The notes beneath the pieces are model-generated. The model was not told the DNA's origin. It was given only the letters and a program-made list of their open reading frames with translations, and did not search any database. From NCBI GenBank assembly GCA_018402565.1, contig JAGYIQ010000003.1, positions 695,746-759,745 on the forward strand: 64,000 nt of DNA, in the 5' to 3' direction. This stretch comes from Pirellulaceae bacterium. GTDB taxonomy: Bacteria > Planctomycetota > Planctomycetia > Pirellulales > Pirellulaceae. The translations under genes were made by a program, and so were the position numbers. Of this stretch, positions 7,933 through 17,978 are shown piece by piece. Numbering within the stretch: the first letter of the stretch is position 1; every line of letters begins with the position of its first letter.

Positions 7933-9194
7933 GCGGCAGACTCTACGTTCATTACCAACAGCAATTGATTGGCCAGATCCAAGTCGCGGAGACTGGATTG
8001 ATGCAGTTCACTTACGCCCCTGAGTGGTTGGCGGCCTCGAACTCCTTTCCGATATCGGTATCGTTGCCGCTCGACGGGAGTTACTCCGCGTTGACCAGCC
8101 ATCACTTCTTTGCCAATCTTCTCCCGGAGGCAGAGACTCGGCAGCAAATTTGTGCCGCGTTGGGAATATCCGTTGGCAACGATTTCGAGTTACTGACGGC
8201 CATTGGCGGCGACTGCGCTGGGACGTTGAGTGTCGACAGCGTTCGATCAAGCGAAGCGACCGCCCCAGTTCCCGGCTACAAGCCGGTCGCGGACGAGCAA
8301 TTGAAACGCTGGGTTGTTGGCAAGCGATCCGTGTTCTCGACCATCACGGGCCAGCAACAAGTTCGACTTTCATTGGCGGGGGCTCAAGACAAACTTCCCG
8401 TTCATGTGCTGGGCGAGCAAATCATGATCCCTGTGGACGGCGCGCCCAGCACGCACATTCTCAAATTTCCTTCCCCGCACTTCTCGCACCTTCCGGAGAA
8501 CGAGTCGTTCGTCACCCTGTTGGCGGCGACCGTGCAAATACCCGTTGTTTCACTGCACTTGCGTCCCGTGGGAACCGGTCGGTTGGCGATCATCGAGCGT
8601 TACGATCGCATGCGCGACAACCAAGGATATCGCCGACTTCATCAAGAAGACTTTTGTCAAGCTCTGGGTATCAATGCGGCAAACAAATATGAAAAGGAAG
8701 GTGGACCAAGCCTGCATCGTTGCTCGATGATCGTGCGGCAGCATACGGCTTTTCCATTGTTAGAGATCCAGAAATTATTGAAGTGGACATTGTTCAATTG
8801 GATGGTCGGCAATGCGGATGCTCATGCAAAAAACTTGTCATTGCTGTACGACGCGGATGGCACCATTGGGTTGGCTCCGTTTTACGATTTGGTTTGCACA
8901 CGGAACTACCGGGCCCTAGCGAGAGATCTGGCAATGGGGATTGGCGGAACCTTCAATCCTGACTTCATCGGCAAACCGCAGTTGGCGGCCCTCGCAGTCG
9001 ATTTTGGCGTCCAGCATCGTCTCGTGCTGGACGTCTTTGACCAACTACTCGATGCGATCCCTGGGTCTTTGGATACGGTTGTCGCCGAATGGAGTTCCCG
9101 CTACGGATCGTCTCCCATCCTCGCTCGCCTCCCCTTGATTATCCGCCGAAACGTCCGTCGAATCAAAACCCAATGGCGCGTGACATCGACATAG
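7929..9194 (+). CDS. hipA: HipA-family serine/threonine kinase toxin
   Basis: 421 residues, close to E. coli HipA (440). It has the N-terminal HipA domain (about 1-105) and the C-terminal kinase-like domain. SLAGAQDK (148-155) is the Gly-rich loop whose Ser is the autophosphorylation site in E. coli HipA; NADAHAKN (295-302) is the catalytic loop with Asp297 and Asn302; PFYDL (317-321) carries the metal-binding Asp. HipA of E. coli phosphorylates glutamyl-tRNA synthetase and arrests growth; the target here is not known. All key residues are present, so it is probably active. The start overlaps the hipB stop by ATGA. Confidence 0.92.
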   Translation: MSGRLYVHYQQQLIGQIQVAETGLMQFTYAPEWLAASNSFPISVSLPLDGSYSALTSHHFFANLLPEAETRQQICAALGISVGNDFELLTAIGGDCAGTLSVDSVRSSEATAPVPGYKPVADEQLKRWVVGKRSVFSTITGQQQVRLSLAGAQDKLPVHVLGEQIMIPVDGAPSTHILKFPSPHFSHLPENESFVTLLAATVQIPVVSLHLRPVGTGRLAIIERYDRMRDNQGYRRLHQEDFCQALGINAANKYEKEGGPSLHRCSMIVRQHTAFPLLEIQKLLKWTLFNWMVGNADAHAKNLSLLYDADGTIGLAPFYDLVCTRNYRALARDLAMGIGGTFNPDFIGKPQLAALAVDFGVQHRLVLDVFDQLLDAIPGSLDTVVAEWSSRYGSSPILARLPLIIRRNVRRIKTQWRVTST

Positions 9195-9247
9195 TGGCGA
9201 AGAAAACGGGCCCTGGGCGTGTTGCGATCGCCGTCCCCTTTTTATGG

Positions 9248-10951
9248 TTAGCGGAGGGACTGGCCCATGGCTTGTGTGCTGCGAGGACTCGCTGGGGGGA
9301 CTGGGCCCGGCAAGCGTGGACCCGGCTGGCTGGCCAGCGTTTGCGGCGCCTCGATGAGCGGGAGAAAGCGTCCGGGCCGAGAGGTGGCTCGTCGGCTATC
9401 GGTCGCCGCTAAAGCGACTGAGCCGCCACCCAGGTTATCGACGGCGGCACCCAGTGGACGTTCGCTGGCGACGACGTAAGGCTGCTCTACGGTGGCCGCC
9501 AACTTGGCTTGTTGCAGCATGGCATGCACGTTATCGATCGCCGAGTAGCGTCCTTCGTTGCTTTCCACGACGGCCGCATTGCACACACCGATCAACTGCC
9601 CGTTGGTTGTGAACAACCCTCCGCCGCTGCGTCCGACGACCGGGCGACCGGCGACCGCAAATTTCCGGGCCATCACATCCGCTACCGGCTCGCTGGCCGC
9701 TTGGACCGGACCGCAGCGTACGGCCGCCAAGTAGCTGCCGCGCCGAACGGTGGCTGGCTGCCCAAAGTCGCAGCCCACGCTGAAGGTCGGCGTGCCCTCT
9801 TGCAAACGCAATTCCGCATCGGCGAGCGGCATTGGTGCCAAGGGCAGTCGCGTCTTGGCGGCGACCAAGGCGACATCGGCCGCGCCGTCATCGTACAGCA
9901 GCAGCTGCCCCAACACGACTTCTTGGGGCTGGCCCCGCGAAAAATCCAGCTCCACTCGCAACGTGCCACGCCCGCGGCTGTCGCGAAACACATGCCCACA
10001 AGTCAGAATCAAGATATCGTCGTTATGGCGGTGGATCACGGTGCCAGTGCCGTAGTCCGTCACCGTTTGCCCGCGGTCCTGGTACTCGACCTTCAAGCGA
10101 GCCGTCGCCTGCAACGCCAACTGTTCGGCGGCGGACAACTCGGCCAAGGGGATGGCGGCGGTCGGATCGGAAGATTGACGAGTGGTCGGCCCGAGCGCGA
10201 CGGCCGCGCCGCTGGCGCTGGCGCCCCCACGCACCCCTCCGCGCCCACCACCCGTGGCGGGCCGCAGTCGATCAAAGAAATTCACCAGCGGCGACAGGGC
10301 ATTCGGTTTGGTCAAGACATCTTGATCGGCGGCGTAACCCGCATCGATCAACATGGCATTGATCTGGTACGAGCTTAAGACGCCGCTGTGCCGCTTCAAC
10401 TCCTGGCCATCTTGAAGCAAGACAAAGGTCGGCGTCCGTTGGACCTGAAACCGCTGCGTCCATTCCGCCTGAGTCTGGGCGTCGATCTTGACGATCGGAA
10501 AGCCGCGTCCCGCCAGATGCTCGATCATCGGCTGCATTTGCCGACACGGCCCACAGGAAGCTTGGGTAAAGTACAACAGCTTCACGTCCGGGACCGCCGC
10601 CTCGGCCGCTGGATTGGCAATGGCGTCCCCACCCAACGTCCCATCGATCGTCCCATCGAGAGCGGGAATCGCCGCCACCGAGTGCTCGGCCCAGAGACCA
10701 CCGACCAGTATCCAGAAGCACCCGACCAACACTCCGAAACGAGCTAGACCGAGGACATTTCCCCGGAGCCCGTTTGCCCGGAGCCCGTTTGCCCGGAGCC
10801 CGTTCGCCCAATGCTCATTTGCGGCTGGACTTTTCGCGGCCAGGGCGTGCCGGATGGGGGCATCGCCCACGAGTCCGCAACTGTGGGACGCGTCCGTCGC
10901 GCGGATGAACTTCTCCAGCGCCGCCGAGGCGGGCGTGAAACCGTGTGTCAT
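9248..10951 (-). CDS. Exported thioredoxin-trypsin fusion protein
   Basis: 567 residues. A long N-terminal region with a 15-bp in-frame repeat (RANGL units, coded at about 10757-10815) precedes a hydrophobic export segment (about residues 68-90). Then comes a thioredoxin-fold domain (about 118-205) with active site CGPC, and a trypsin-like protease domain (about 280-480) with His in TCGHVF, Asp in AADVAL and Ser in GRSGGGLF. The full triad suggests an active serine protease; the Trx CGPC suggests thiol redox activity outside the cytoplasm. The start at 10951 is preferred because GGAAGGG lies 5 nt upstream; an upstream extension to 11260 lacks support. Pro/Arg-rich C-terminal tail. Substrate unknown. 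Confidence 0.82.
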   Translation of the reverse strand: MTHGFTPASAALEKFIRATDASHSCGLVGDAPIRHALAAKSPAANEHWANGLRANGLRANGLRGNVLGLARFGVLVGCFWILVGGLWAEHSVAAIPALDGTIDGTLGGDAIANPAAEAAVPDVKLLYFTQASCGPCRQMQPMIEHLAGRGFPIVKIDAQTQAEWTQRFQVQRTPTFVLLQDGQELKRHSGVLSSYQINAMLIDAGYAADQDVLTKPNALSPLVNFFDRLRPATGGGRGGVRGGASASGAAVALGPTTRQSSDPTAAIPLAELSAAEQLALQATARLKVEYQDRGQTVTDYGTGTVIHRHNDDILILTCGHVFRDSRGRGTLRVELDFSRGQPQEVVLGQLLLYDDGAADVALVAAKTRLPLAPMPLADAELRLQEGTPTFSVGCDFGQPATVRRGSYLAAVRCGPVQAASEPVADVMARKFAVAGRPVVGRSGGGLFTTNGQLIGVCNAAVVESNEGRYSAIDNVHAMLQQAKLAATVEQPYVVASERPLGAAVDNLGGGSVALAATDSRRATSRPGRFLPLIEAPQTLASQPGPRLPGPVPPASPRSTQAMGQSLR

Positions 10952-11224
10952 AAAAACCCTTCCATGGGTAACCAACAACTGGTGATGGCGGTCAATCCCT
11001 GACCGATAATGAATAACGTGTCCCGAATCGAAAAAAACGACAACCCCAGTTTTTGCCGAGCCGTTTTTGAATGCTGGCATTGGCGCCACGGAGCGGGGGG
11101 ACAAGCGGAGCTGCCGCGATGAAATGCGGCTGCGGGCGAGATTCCCAGCGGCGTGGCGAACGTCGCTGCCCCGTTTCGTGTCCGACTCTTGGCTGTGGCC
11201 GACTGATCTGCGGCGAATTTCAGG
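10952..11224. other. Divergent intergenic region, no gene seen
   Basis: This separates the thioredoxin-trypsin gene (-) from the oxidoreductase (+) and must carry both promoters. Apart from the TATAAT at 11225 no distinct element was recognised. Confidence 0.5.
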
Positions 11225-11230
11225 TATAAT
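11225..11230 (+). promoter_or_regulatory. Candidate -10 element for the 11276 gene
   Basis: An exact TATAAT lies 45 bp before the oxidoreductase start and would give a leader of about 39 nt. No convincing -35 hexamer is found at 16-18 bp upstream, so the assignment is tentative. Confidence 0.4.
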
Positions 11231-11275
11231 CGGCGAACGCGAACCGCGGCAAGCGACCACAGGAAGGCGATGACC

Positions 11276-12343
11276 ATGAAGGTAAAAGTTGGATTAGTCG
11301 GTTTGGGCGAGCACTGGGAGACCCGGCATCGCCCCGCGTTGCTGGCGTTGTCCGACCGTTTTGACGTCCGAGCGGTCTGCTGCGAGGTGGCTCAACGGGC
11401 CAATCAAGTCGCCAAGGATTTTAACGCCGTCCCGATGGATGGCTTTCGCGCCATGGTGGAACGGCCCGACATTGAGGCCGTCTTGTCGCTCGGGCCGGAC
11501 TGGGTGGGGCACCTGCCGATGTTGGCCGCCTGCGAAGCGGGTAAAGCGGTCTACAGTGCGGCGGCCTTGGAGATTAGCCCGGACCAAGCGACTCAAGTCA
11601 AGGAACGCGTCGATCGCAGCGGGGTGGCCTTCATGGCCGAGTTCTCGCGTCGACACGCCGCCGCGACCGTGCGACTGAAAGAACTCATCGCCACGCGACT
11701 TGGACCGCCCCAATTGATCTTTTGCCACCAACGCATGAACCCTGCCCAGGCGAACAAATCGCAACAAAACGGTCGCCATCGCAACTACCGCCGCACCGAG
11801 ATCATGGAGCTGTTGGACTGGGTGTGTTATCTCTGCGGTCGCTCGCCGGCCAGCGTCGCCAGCGTCGTGGATCCGAACACCCCAGACATGGATACCACCG
11901 AGTACCAGGTCGTCAGTCTGGAGTTCGACGGCGTGCCCGCCAAACAACTGCCTCCGGTCCTGGCCCAGGTCAGCTTGGGCAGTTACATCCCCAGTCAGTG
12001 GCAGGACGCGGTGGCGTTCCGACGCCCCGCGTCGATCCAGGTTCGCTGCGCCAACGGCATCGCGTTCTTGGACCTGCCCTCGTCCCTGATCTGGTTCGAC
12101 CAAAGCGGCCAACACAGCGAGAGTTTGGACTACGAGCGGCCGTTGGGCGAGCAGCTGCTGACCCAGTTCTACCGAGCCATCGTCAGCTTGATTCGCGTGT
12201 CCTCCGATTTGAACGATGCCTACCGAGCGATGAAAATCATGGATGCCTGCCGGTTGAGCGCCAGTAACGGGCAGCGGATCTCGTTTGCCGACCAGGCGGA
12301 AGCGGCTTGGGACAACTGCCCGCGTCAACGCCCCAGCCGCTGA
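11276..12343 (+). CDS. Gfo/Idh/MocA-family protein, divergent
   Basis: About 355 residues with an N-terminal Rossmann fold (VGLVGLGEHWETRHRPAL) and a C-terminal Gfo/Idh/MocA-type alpha/beta domain. Family members are NAD(P)-dependent oxidoreductases on sugars and polyols. Unlike its relative at 16932, it lacks the EKP motif that normally carries the catalytic Lys: the equivalent place reads VYSAAALEISP. It may therefore bind without classic dehydrogenation or use another residue. The ATG at 11276 is preferred over 11270 because GGAAGG is then about 9 nt upstream. The end overlaps the hrpA start by 37 bp, suggesting co-transcription. Confidence 0.75.
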   Translation: MKVKVGLVGLGEHWETRHRPALLALSDRFDVRAVCCEVAQRANQVAKDFNAVPMDGFRAMVERPDIEAVLSLGPDWVGHLPMLAACEAGKAVYSAAALEISPDQATQVKERVDRSGVAFMAEFSRRHAAATVRLKELIATRLGPPQLIFCHQRMNPAQANKSQQNGRHRNYRRTEIMELLDWVCYLCGRSPASVASVVDPNTPDMDTTEYQVVSLEFDGVPAKQLPPVLAQVSLGSYIPSQWQDAVAFRRPASIQVRCANGIAFLDLPSSLIWFDQSGQHSESLDYERPLGEQLLTQFYRAIVSLIRVSSDLNDAYRAMKIMDACRLSASNGQRISFADQAEAAWDNCPRQRPSR

Positions 12344-15300
12344 GCTCGCCACTCGAATTGCTCCCACGCCAGAAAGCCCCGATCTTGGATTTCGCCACCG
12401 TATCAACTCTGCTCCAAGCCTGCTTGCGGCGCGACCAGCCATGGCTGCAGCGACGCTGGCAGTCCTGCCGATCGCGACTGCAGGACGCCGCCCGGGCCAA
12501 CAACGGCGTCCGCGACTTGTGGCAACAGGTCAACGCCAATCTGCGCCGCCTGGCCGATGACGCCCTCGAACCGTCACCACTGCCATCACCGCCGCCGTCA
12601 CCATCACCGCCGTCAATGCCGCCGTCACTGCTGCCGTCACCTCCATCCTCGGCACCGGTGTTGGAATCCGTTCCCTCCAGCGAATCTGGCTCGACGGGAA
12701 GTGAAGCGGCTGTCGGTCCAGAGCGGGCGCCCGCAATTGCCTCGCCGGCCGACTTCGCGCCCCCATCTTCCACCGCTGAAACAACGACCACTGTTCCGTC
12801 GACGCCCGCCGACTCCGGTGCGGACTCCCGCCGCGACGATCGCTCGGGAATGCAGACGCCGGCGGCGCGCGTTTGGAGCGAGATCTTGCGGCTGGCCGCG
12901 GAACTGGACAAGCTGGCCGCTCGCTCCGGCGAAAAGGCCGATTTCTGCTCGCATTTCCTCGGCCGACTGCAAGATTCCTGGCTGTTGGCCCGCCGGCGTC
13001 GCGACCAAATTCCAGCGATCCATTACGCAGGAGACCTGCCCGTCCACGCTCGGGTGACCGAGATCCGAACCGCGATTCAAGAGCATCAAGTCGTGATCCT
13101 CTGCGGCGAGACCGGCTCGGGGAAAAGCACCCAATTGCCCAAGATCTGCCTACAGGCTGGCTACGGTTGGCGGGGGCTGATCGGCCACACCCAGCCGCGG
13201 CGGATCGCCGCCCGCAGCGTCGCCGCACGAGTCGCACAGGAACTCAATGTGCGATTGGGAGACGAAGTCGGCTTCAAGATCCGCTTCCATGATGACACCA
13301 ACCCACGGTCCTACATCAAGCTGATGACCGACGGTATCCTCTTGGCGGAAACCCAAAGCGATCGGGACTTCGACCAGTACGATTTGATTATCGTCGACGA
13401 GGCCCACGAACGCTCCCTGAACATCGACTTTCTCTTGGGCTACTTAAAACGCGTTTGCCAGCGACGGCCGGACTTCCGACTGGTGATTACCTCGGCCACC
13501 ATCGATGCCGAGCGTTTCGCCGCGCACTTCGCCACTGCGTCTGGCCAACCCGCGCCGATCATCTCCGTCGAGGGCCGCGGTTTCCCGGTCGACATTCAGT
13601 ATCGCAGCCCCGAATTCGAAGACGGTCGCTGGACGAATCCCGAACAGTCCGTCCTGCAAGCGGTCCGCGAGTTGGCAGCCCGGGACCGGGGACATATCTT
13701 GGTGTTTTTGCCAACCGAGCGGGACATCCTCTCGCTGAGCCGCAAGCTCCGCGATGTCCGTTTGGGTCGCGATGCGGTCGGCGGCAGCGAGGTCATTCCG
13801 CTCTACGCGCGGCTCAGTGCGGCGGACCAACAACGCATCTTTCAACCGTCGGCCCAACGCCGCATCGTCTTGGCCACCAATGTGGCGGAAAGTTCGCTGA
13901 CGGTGCCGGATATCAAGTACGTGATCGATACCGGCACCGCTCGCATCAGTCGCTACTCGGCTCGCAGCAAGGTGCAACGCCTGCCGATTGAGGCGATCAG
14001 CCAAGCGTCGGCCAATCAACGGGCCGGTCGCTGCGGCCGCGTCGGCCCCGGGGTCTGCGTCCGCCTGTACAGCCAAGACGACTTTCAGGCTCGGGATCCA
14101 TTTACCACACCGGAAATTCGTCGCACGAATCTGGCCAGCGTTATCCTGCAGGCCAAGCTGTTGGAGCTTGGCCCGCTGCAAGACTTCCCGTTTCTCGATC
14201 CGCCTCGGCCGGAAGCCTTGAACGATGGCGAGAAATCGCTGTTCGAAATCGGCGCGATCAACGAACAGGGGGACCTGACACCCGTTGGACGGCAGTTGGG
14301 CAAACTGCCCATCGACCCGCGGATCGGCCGGATGATCCTCGAGGCCGCCGAACAGGGCTGTCTGGCCGAGATCTTGATCATCGCCGCGGCGATTGAAGTG
14401 CCGGACCCACGCGTGCGACCCGTCGAACTGGCTCAGGCCGCTGATCAAGCTCATCGCCAATTCCAAGACAAACGCAGCGACTTCATGGCCTATCTCAAGC
14501 TGTGGAAGTTCTATCATGATGAGAAAGAGAAACGCAGCAAGACGCAATTTCGCAAATACTTGCATTCGAACTTTATCTCGCCCGAACGCATGCAACAGTG
14601 GCTGGACGTGCACCGCCAACTGCGACAAGTGGTCCGTGAATTGAAGTTGCCGATGGCGTCGGCCCAAGACAACTATGCCAACATCCATCGCTCATTGCTG
14701 GCCGGTTTCCTCTCGGGCATTGCCCAATGGGATGAAAAGCTGCCGAAGCTGAAGCAATACACGGGGGCAGGGAACGTCAAGTTCCAACTCTGGCCAGGCA
14801 CCGGCCTGGACAAGTTGCCCAAGTGGATCATGGTCGCGGAATTGGTCGAGACCTCGCGCCTGTTCGGCCGCACCGTGGCCGCCATCGAGCCCGGCTGGAT
14901 CGAGCCCCTGGCCAAGCACCTCGTGAACCGCCGCTACAGCGAACCGCGTTGGAATCCAAAAGCCTGTGGGGTGACGGCCAACGAGCGAGTGACGCTGTTC
15001 GGGCTGCCGATCGTCCCCCGCCGTCGAGTGCCCTACGGTCGCATCGATCCGCGTGAAAGCCAACTGCTGATGTTGGCGGAGGGCTTCTTCTTGGGGCAAT
15101 GGGAGCAACCGGCCCCCGAGTTTTTACAGCGAAATTGGGAGACCCAACGCGATCTAAAGACACTCTGCGAAAAGAGCCGCCGCTTGGATTGGGTGATCGA
15201 CGAACAACGCATCGTCGACTTCTATGCCGAGCGGTTGCCGGCCGATGTGGTCGATGCCGCCACCCTGCAACGCTTCCTCAAACAGGCCACGCCGGCTGCC

Positions 15301-16752
15301 ATCCAGGCCCTGCACCTGCGGATCGAAGACATGATCCGCTTGGAGGACGACTACCGCCCGGAAGACTATCCCTCGGTTCTGGAGATCGGCGCCATGTCCC
15401 TGCCGCTGGCCTACTCCTTCCAGCCGGGCGAACCCGGGGATGGCGTGTTCGTGACCGTTCCCGCCGAGGGCCTCGGGCAGTTGTCCGACCAGCAATTGGC
15501 CTGGTGCGTGCCGGGTTGGATCGAAACCAAAATTGTGCAGATGATTCGCAGTTTGCCCAAGTCCGTTCGCCGCAATCTGGTGCCCGCCCCGGATACGGCC
15601 CGTCGTGTCGCCCAGGCGTTGACGTTCGGACACGGTTCGTTCTACTCGGAAGTCGCCAGTCGCTTGGCCGCCGAGGCCGAGGTGCCGTTGAGCGTGGCTG
15701 ACTTCGATCTGGAGAAAATCGACGCCTACCTGACCTTGGGGGTCCGAGTCGTTGACTCCGACGGCGAGACGCTGGCCGAAGGTCGCTCGATCGCCGACCT
15801 CCGCCGGCAATTGGAAGCGCAAGGGGTTTCCGGTGGCAACCAGATCCAAGACCACAACTGGCAGTTGACCCAGCAGACGGACTGGACATTCGGCGCCCTG
15901 TCCTCGGAGACCGTGCTCAAGCGTGGCTCGGTGCAGGTGGCGGCCTATCCCGCCGTGGTGGATGAAGGCGAAACGGTGGGGATCGCCCTGTTTGACAACC
16001 GTAGCCTGGCCGCCGCCCGCCATGAATTGGGGGTGATTCGCCTCCTCCGCTTGGCCCATCACAAATCGCTCAAACGACAAGTCCGCGAGCTGCCAAATCT
16101 GGATCGTTGCAAGCTGCTCCTGTCCCGTTGGCTCAGCGCCGCGGCTCTGGAAGAGGGCCTGGAGAGTGTGTTGGTCAAGCACGCGTTGGGAGCTACCGCG
16201 ACAACGATCCGCGACGAAGCCGCCTACCGCCACGTCCAACGGGGCTTGGTGGGACAAGTCGGTGGGGCCGCGGTGGATATCGCCAAGTGGCTTCCCGCCT
16301 TGGCCACCGCCATCCACCAGGTCGATCAGAAACTGGCGGATCTCAAAACAAATAATCGTTTTATAAAAACATTCAACGATGCTCGTGGGCAGCTCCGCGG
16401 GTTACTGGCGGAAGGCTTTCTGGTCAACACGCCCTGGGCCTGGCTCCAGCACGTGCCACGCTTTGTCGCCGGGATCGAGTACCGCCTCCAAAGACTCGAT
16501 GCCAACTCCGTGTCCCTGGATCACGATCGACTCGAAGGAGTCGCGGAGTACTGGGGTCGCTACGAGCGGCAACAGGAACAGACTCGTTTGGAAAACCGCG
16601 TCGACCCCGAACTGGAAGTCTTCCGCTGGTGGTTGGAGGAGTACCGCATTTCGTTGTTCGCGCAACCGCTCGGCACCAGCATCAAGGTGTCCCCGCAACG
16701 CCTGGAGAAACAATGGTCCCTGGTCCACATCGGGACAGCGACCCCTGTTTAG
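12307..16752 (+). CDS. hrpA: ATP-dependent RNA helicase HrpA (DEAH box)
   Basis: 1481 residues, slightly longer than E. coli HrpA (1300). Walker A GETGSGKST is near residue 268, DEAH near 363, SAT near 395 and the motif VI region QRAGRCGR near 569. Helicase-associated HA2, OB and a long C-terminal HrpA-type domain (DUF3418) follow. HrpA unwinds RNA and in E. coli rescues stalled ribosomes and aids mRNA processing. A low-complexity Pro/Ser linker (about residues 85-125, PSPPPSPSPP) separates an N-terminal piece from the helicase core. The start is a TTG with GGAAG upstream; the first in-frame ATG lies inside the Pro-rich linker and is unlikely. An AT-rich patch at about 16345-16380 interrupts the GC-rich coding sequence. 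Confidence 0.92.
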   Translation: MGQLPASTPQPLSSPLELLPRQKAPILDFATVSTLLQACLRRDQPWLQRRWQSCRSRLQDAARANNGVRDLWQQVNANLRRLADDALEPSPLPSPPPSPSPPSMPPSLLPSPPSSAPVLESVPSSESGSTGSEAAVGPERAPAIASPADFAPPSSTAETTTTVPSTPADSGADSRRDDRSGMQTPAARVWSEILRLAAELDKLAARSGEKADFCSHFLGRLQDSWLLARRRRDQIPAIHYAGDLPVHARVTEIRTAIQEHQVVILCGETGSGKSTQLPKICLQAGYGWRGLIGHTQPRRIAARSVAARVAQELNVRLGDEVGFKIRFHDDTNPRSYIKLMTDGILLAETQSDRDFDQYDLIIVDEAHERSLNIDFLLGYLKRVCQRRPDFRLVITSATIDAERFAAHFATASGQPAPIISVEGRGFPVDIQYRSPEFEDGRWTNPEQSVLQAVRELAARDRGHILVFLPTERDILSLSRKLRDVRLGRDAVGGSEVIPLYARLSAADQQRIFQPSAQRRIVLATNVAESSLTVPDIKYVIDTGTARISRYSARSKVQRLPIEAISQASANQRAGRCGRVGPGVCVRLYSQDDFQARDPFTTPEIRRTNLASVILQAKLLELGPLQDFPFLDPPRPEALNDGEKSLFEIGAINEQGDLTPVGRQLGKLPIDPRIGRMILEAAEQGCLAEILIIAAAIEVPDPRVRPVELAQAADQAHRQFQDKRSDFMAYLKLWKFYHDEKEKRSKTQFRKYLHSNFISPERMQQWLDVHRQLRQVVRELKLPMASAQDNYANIHRSLLAGFLSGIAQWDEKLPKLKQYTGAGNVKFQLWPGTGLDKLPKWIMVAELVETSRLFGRTVAAIEPGWIEPLAKHLVNRRYSEPRWNPKACGVTANERVTLFGLPIVPRRRVPYGRIDPRESQLLMLAEGFFLGQWEQPAPEFLQRNWETQRDLKTLCEKSRRLDWVIDEQRIVDFYAERLPADVVDAATLQRFLKQATPAAIQALHLRIEDMIRLEDDYRPEDYPSVLEIGAMSLPLAYSFQPGEPGDGVFVTVPAEGLGQLSDQQLAWCVPGWIETKIVQMIRSLPKSVRRNLVPAPDTARRVAQALTFGHGSFYSEVASRLAAEAEVPLSVADFDLEKIDAYLTLGVRVVDSDGETLAEGRSIADLRRQLEAQGVSGGNQIQDHNWQLTQQTDWTFGALSSETVLKRGSVQVAAYPAVVDEGETVGIALFDNRSLAAARHELGVIRLLRLAHHKSLKRQVRELPNLDRCKLLLSRWLSAAALEEGLESVLVKHALGATATTIRDEAAYRHVQRGLVGQVGGAAVDIAKWLPALATAIHQVDQKLADLKTNNRFIKTFNDARGQLRGLLAEGFLVNTPWAWLQHVPRFVAGIEYRLQRLDANSVSLDHDRLEGVAEYWGRYERQQEQTRLENRVDPELEVFRWWLEEYRISLFAQPLGTSIKVSPQRLEKQWSLVHIGTATPV

Positions 16753-16839
16753 ACTCCGGCGGTGGACCGTTCCGCCAACGGGTGCTGGGAGCCGACAAGG
16801 CGATCGATTAAGGTTGAGAGAGTGAACCACTGTGGGCAG

Positions 16840-16895
16840 ACACGGGGAAAAACATACGGGGAAGAACACGCGGGGAAAAATACACGGGGAAGATT
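16840..16895. repeat. Four 14-bp tandem repeats
   Basis: Four contiguous imperfect copies of ACACGGGGAAAAAC lie between hrpA and the next gene. They end 36 bp before the start codon of the 16932 gene. No function can be assigned. Confidence 0.8.
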
Positions 16896-16931
16896 ACAAG
16901 GCGATTCTGCTGAACGGAAGGTCGAGCATTC

Positions 16932-17978
16932 ATGAGTTTAGGTGTTGGGATTGTGGGCTGCGGGATGATCGCCAAGTTTCATGCCCGAGCGATCGCAGAC
17001 ACGGCGGGCTTGCATCTGGCAGCGGCCACCAGTCGTCGGCGGGAGAGCACGGAAGCGTTCGCCCAGGACTTTCCGTGCCGTGTGCATGACGATGTCGAAT
17101 CACTGTGCCATGACCCCGACGTGCAAATGGTGGCGATCTGTACTCCCAGCGGCGCGCATTTGGAGCCTGGCCTGTTGGCCGCCGCTGCCGGGCGTCATGT
17201 CGTGGTGGAGAAGCCACTGGAAGTGACCGTCGAACGCTGCCAGCAGTTGATCGAGGCCTGCGACCGGGCGGGCGTGGTCCTGTCGACGATCTTCCCCTCC
17301 CGGTTCCATTCAGCGTCCCAACAAGTCAAACGCGCGGTGGACCAAGGCCGCTTCGGGCGGCTGACCATGGGTGATGCTTACGTCAAGTGGTACCGCACGC
17401 AGCAGTATTACGACAGCGGTGCCTGGCGCGGGACCTGGGCACTGGACGGGGGCGGTGCCCTGATGAATCAAGCCATCCACAGCGTCGACCTGCTGCTGTG
17501 GTTGATGGGCCCCGTTGAGCAAGTGATGGCCCACACGGCGACCTTGGCTCATGAGCGGATCGAAGTCGAAGATGTTGCCACCGCCACCCTCAAGTTCCGC
17601 TCGGGGGCTCTCGGGGTGATCCAAGCTTCGACCGCCGTGTACCCCGGCATGCTCAAACGGATCGAGATCCATGGCGATCAAGGCTCGGCGGTGATCGAGG
17701 AAGAAGACCTCAAGGTCTGGAAGTTTGCCCAGGAACAAGCGACGGACGCGGCGATCTTGGCGGAACTCACCGGTCGTACCGCTACGGGAGGTGGCGCAGC
17801 GGATCCGGCGGCGATTGGCCATCACGGCCACGCGCTGCAGTACGCCGATATCGTGCGGGCGATCGATACCGGAACGTCGCCGTTGATCGACGGCCCGGCG
17901 GGCAGCAAAAGCGTCGAGTTGATCGCCGCGATTTACCAATCCGCGCGAACCAACCAACCCGTGCGTCTGGTGGATTGA
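16932..17978 (+). CDS. Gfo/Idh/MocA-family NAD(P)-dependent oxidoreductase
   Basis: 348 residues with a Rossmann nucleotide-binding start (GVGIVGCGMIAKFHARAI), the catalytic-Lys motif EKP (VVVEKPLEVT, near residue 97) and a C-terminal domain carrying ALMNQAIHSVDLLLWLMG, typical of sugar dehydrogenases such as UDP-GlcNAc 3-dehydrogenase or inositol dehydrogenase relatives. Planctomycetes carry many paralogues used on sugars; the substrate here is not readable. GGAAGG sits about 9 nt before the ATG. It is the last gene before the 5.4-kb repeat region, and no intrinsic terminator was recognised after it. Confidence 0.88.
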   Translation: MSLGVGIVGCGMIAKFHARAIADTAGLHLAAATSRRRESTEAFAQDFPCRVHDDVESLCHDPDVQMVAICTPSGAHLEPGLLAAAAGRHVVVEKPLEVTVERCQQLIEACDRAGVVLSTIFPSRFHSASQQVKRAVDQGRFGRLTMGDAYVKWYRTQQYYDSGAWRGTWALDGGGALMNQAIHSVDLLLWLMGPVEQVMAHTATLAHERIEVEDVATATLKFRSGALGVIQASTAVYPGMLKRIEIHGDQGSAVIEEEDLKVWKFAQEQATDAAILAELTGRTATGGGAADPAAIGHHGHALQYADIVRAIDTGTSPLIDGPAGSKSVELIAAIYQSARTNQPVRLVD

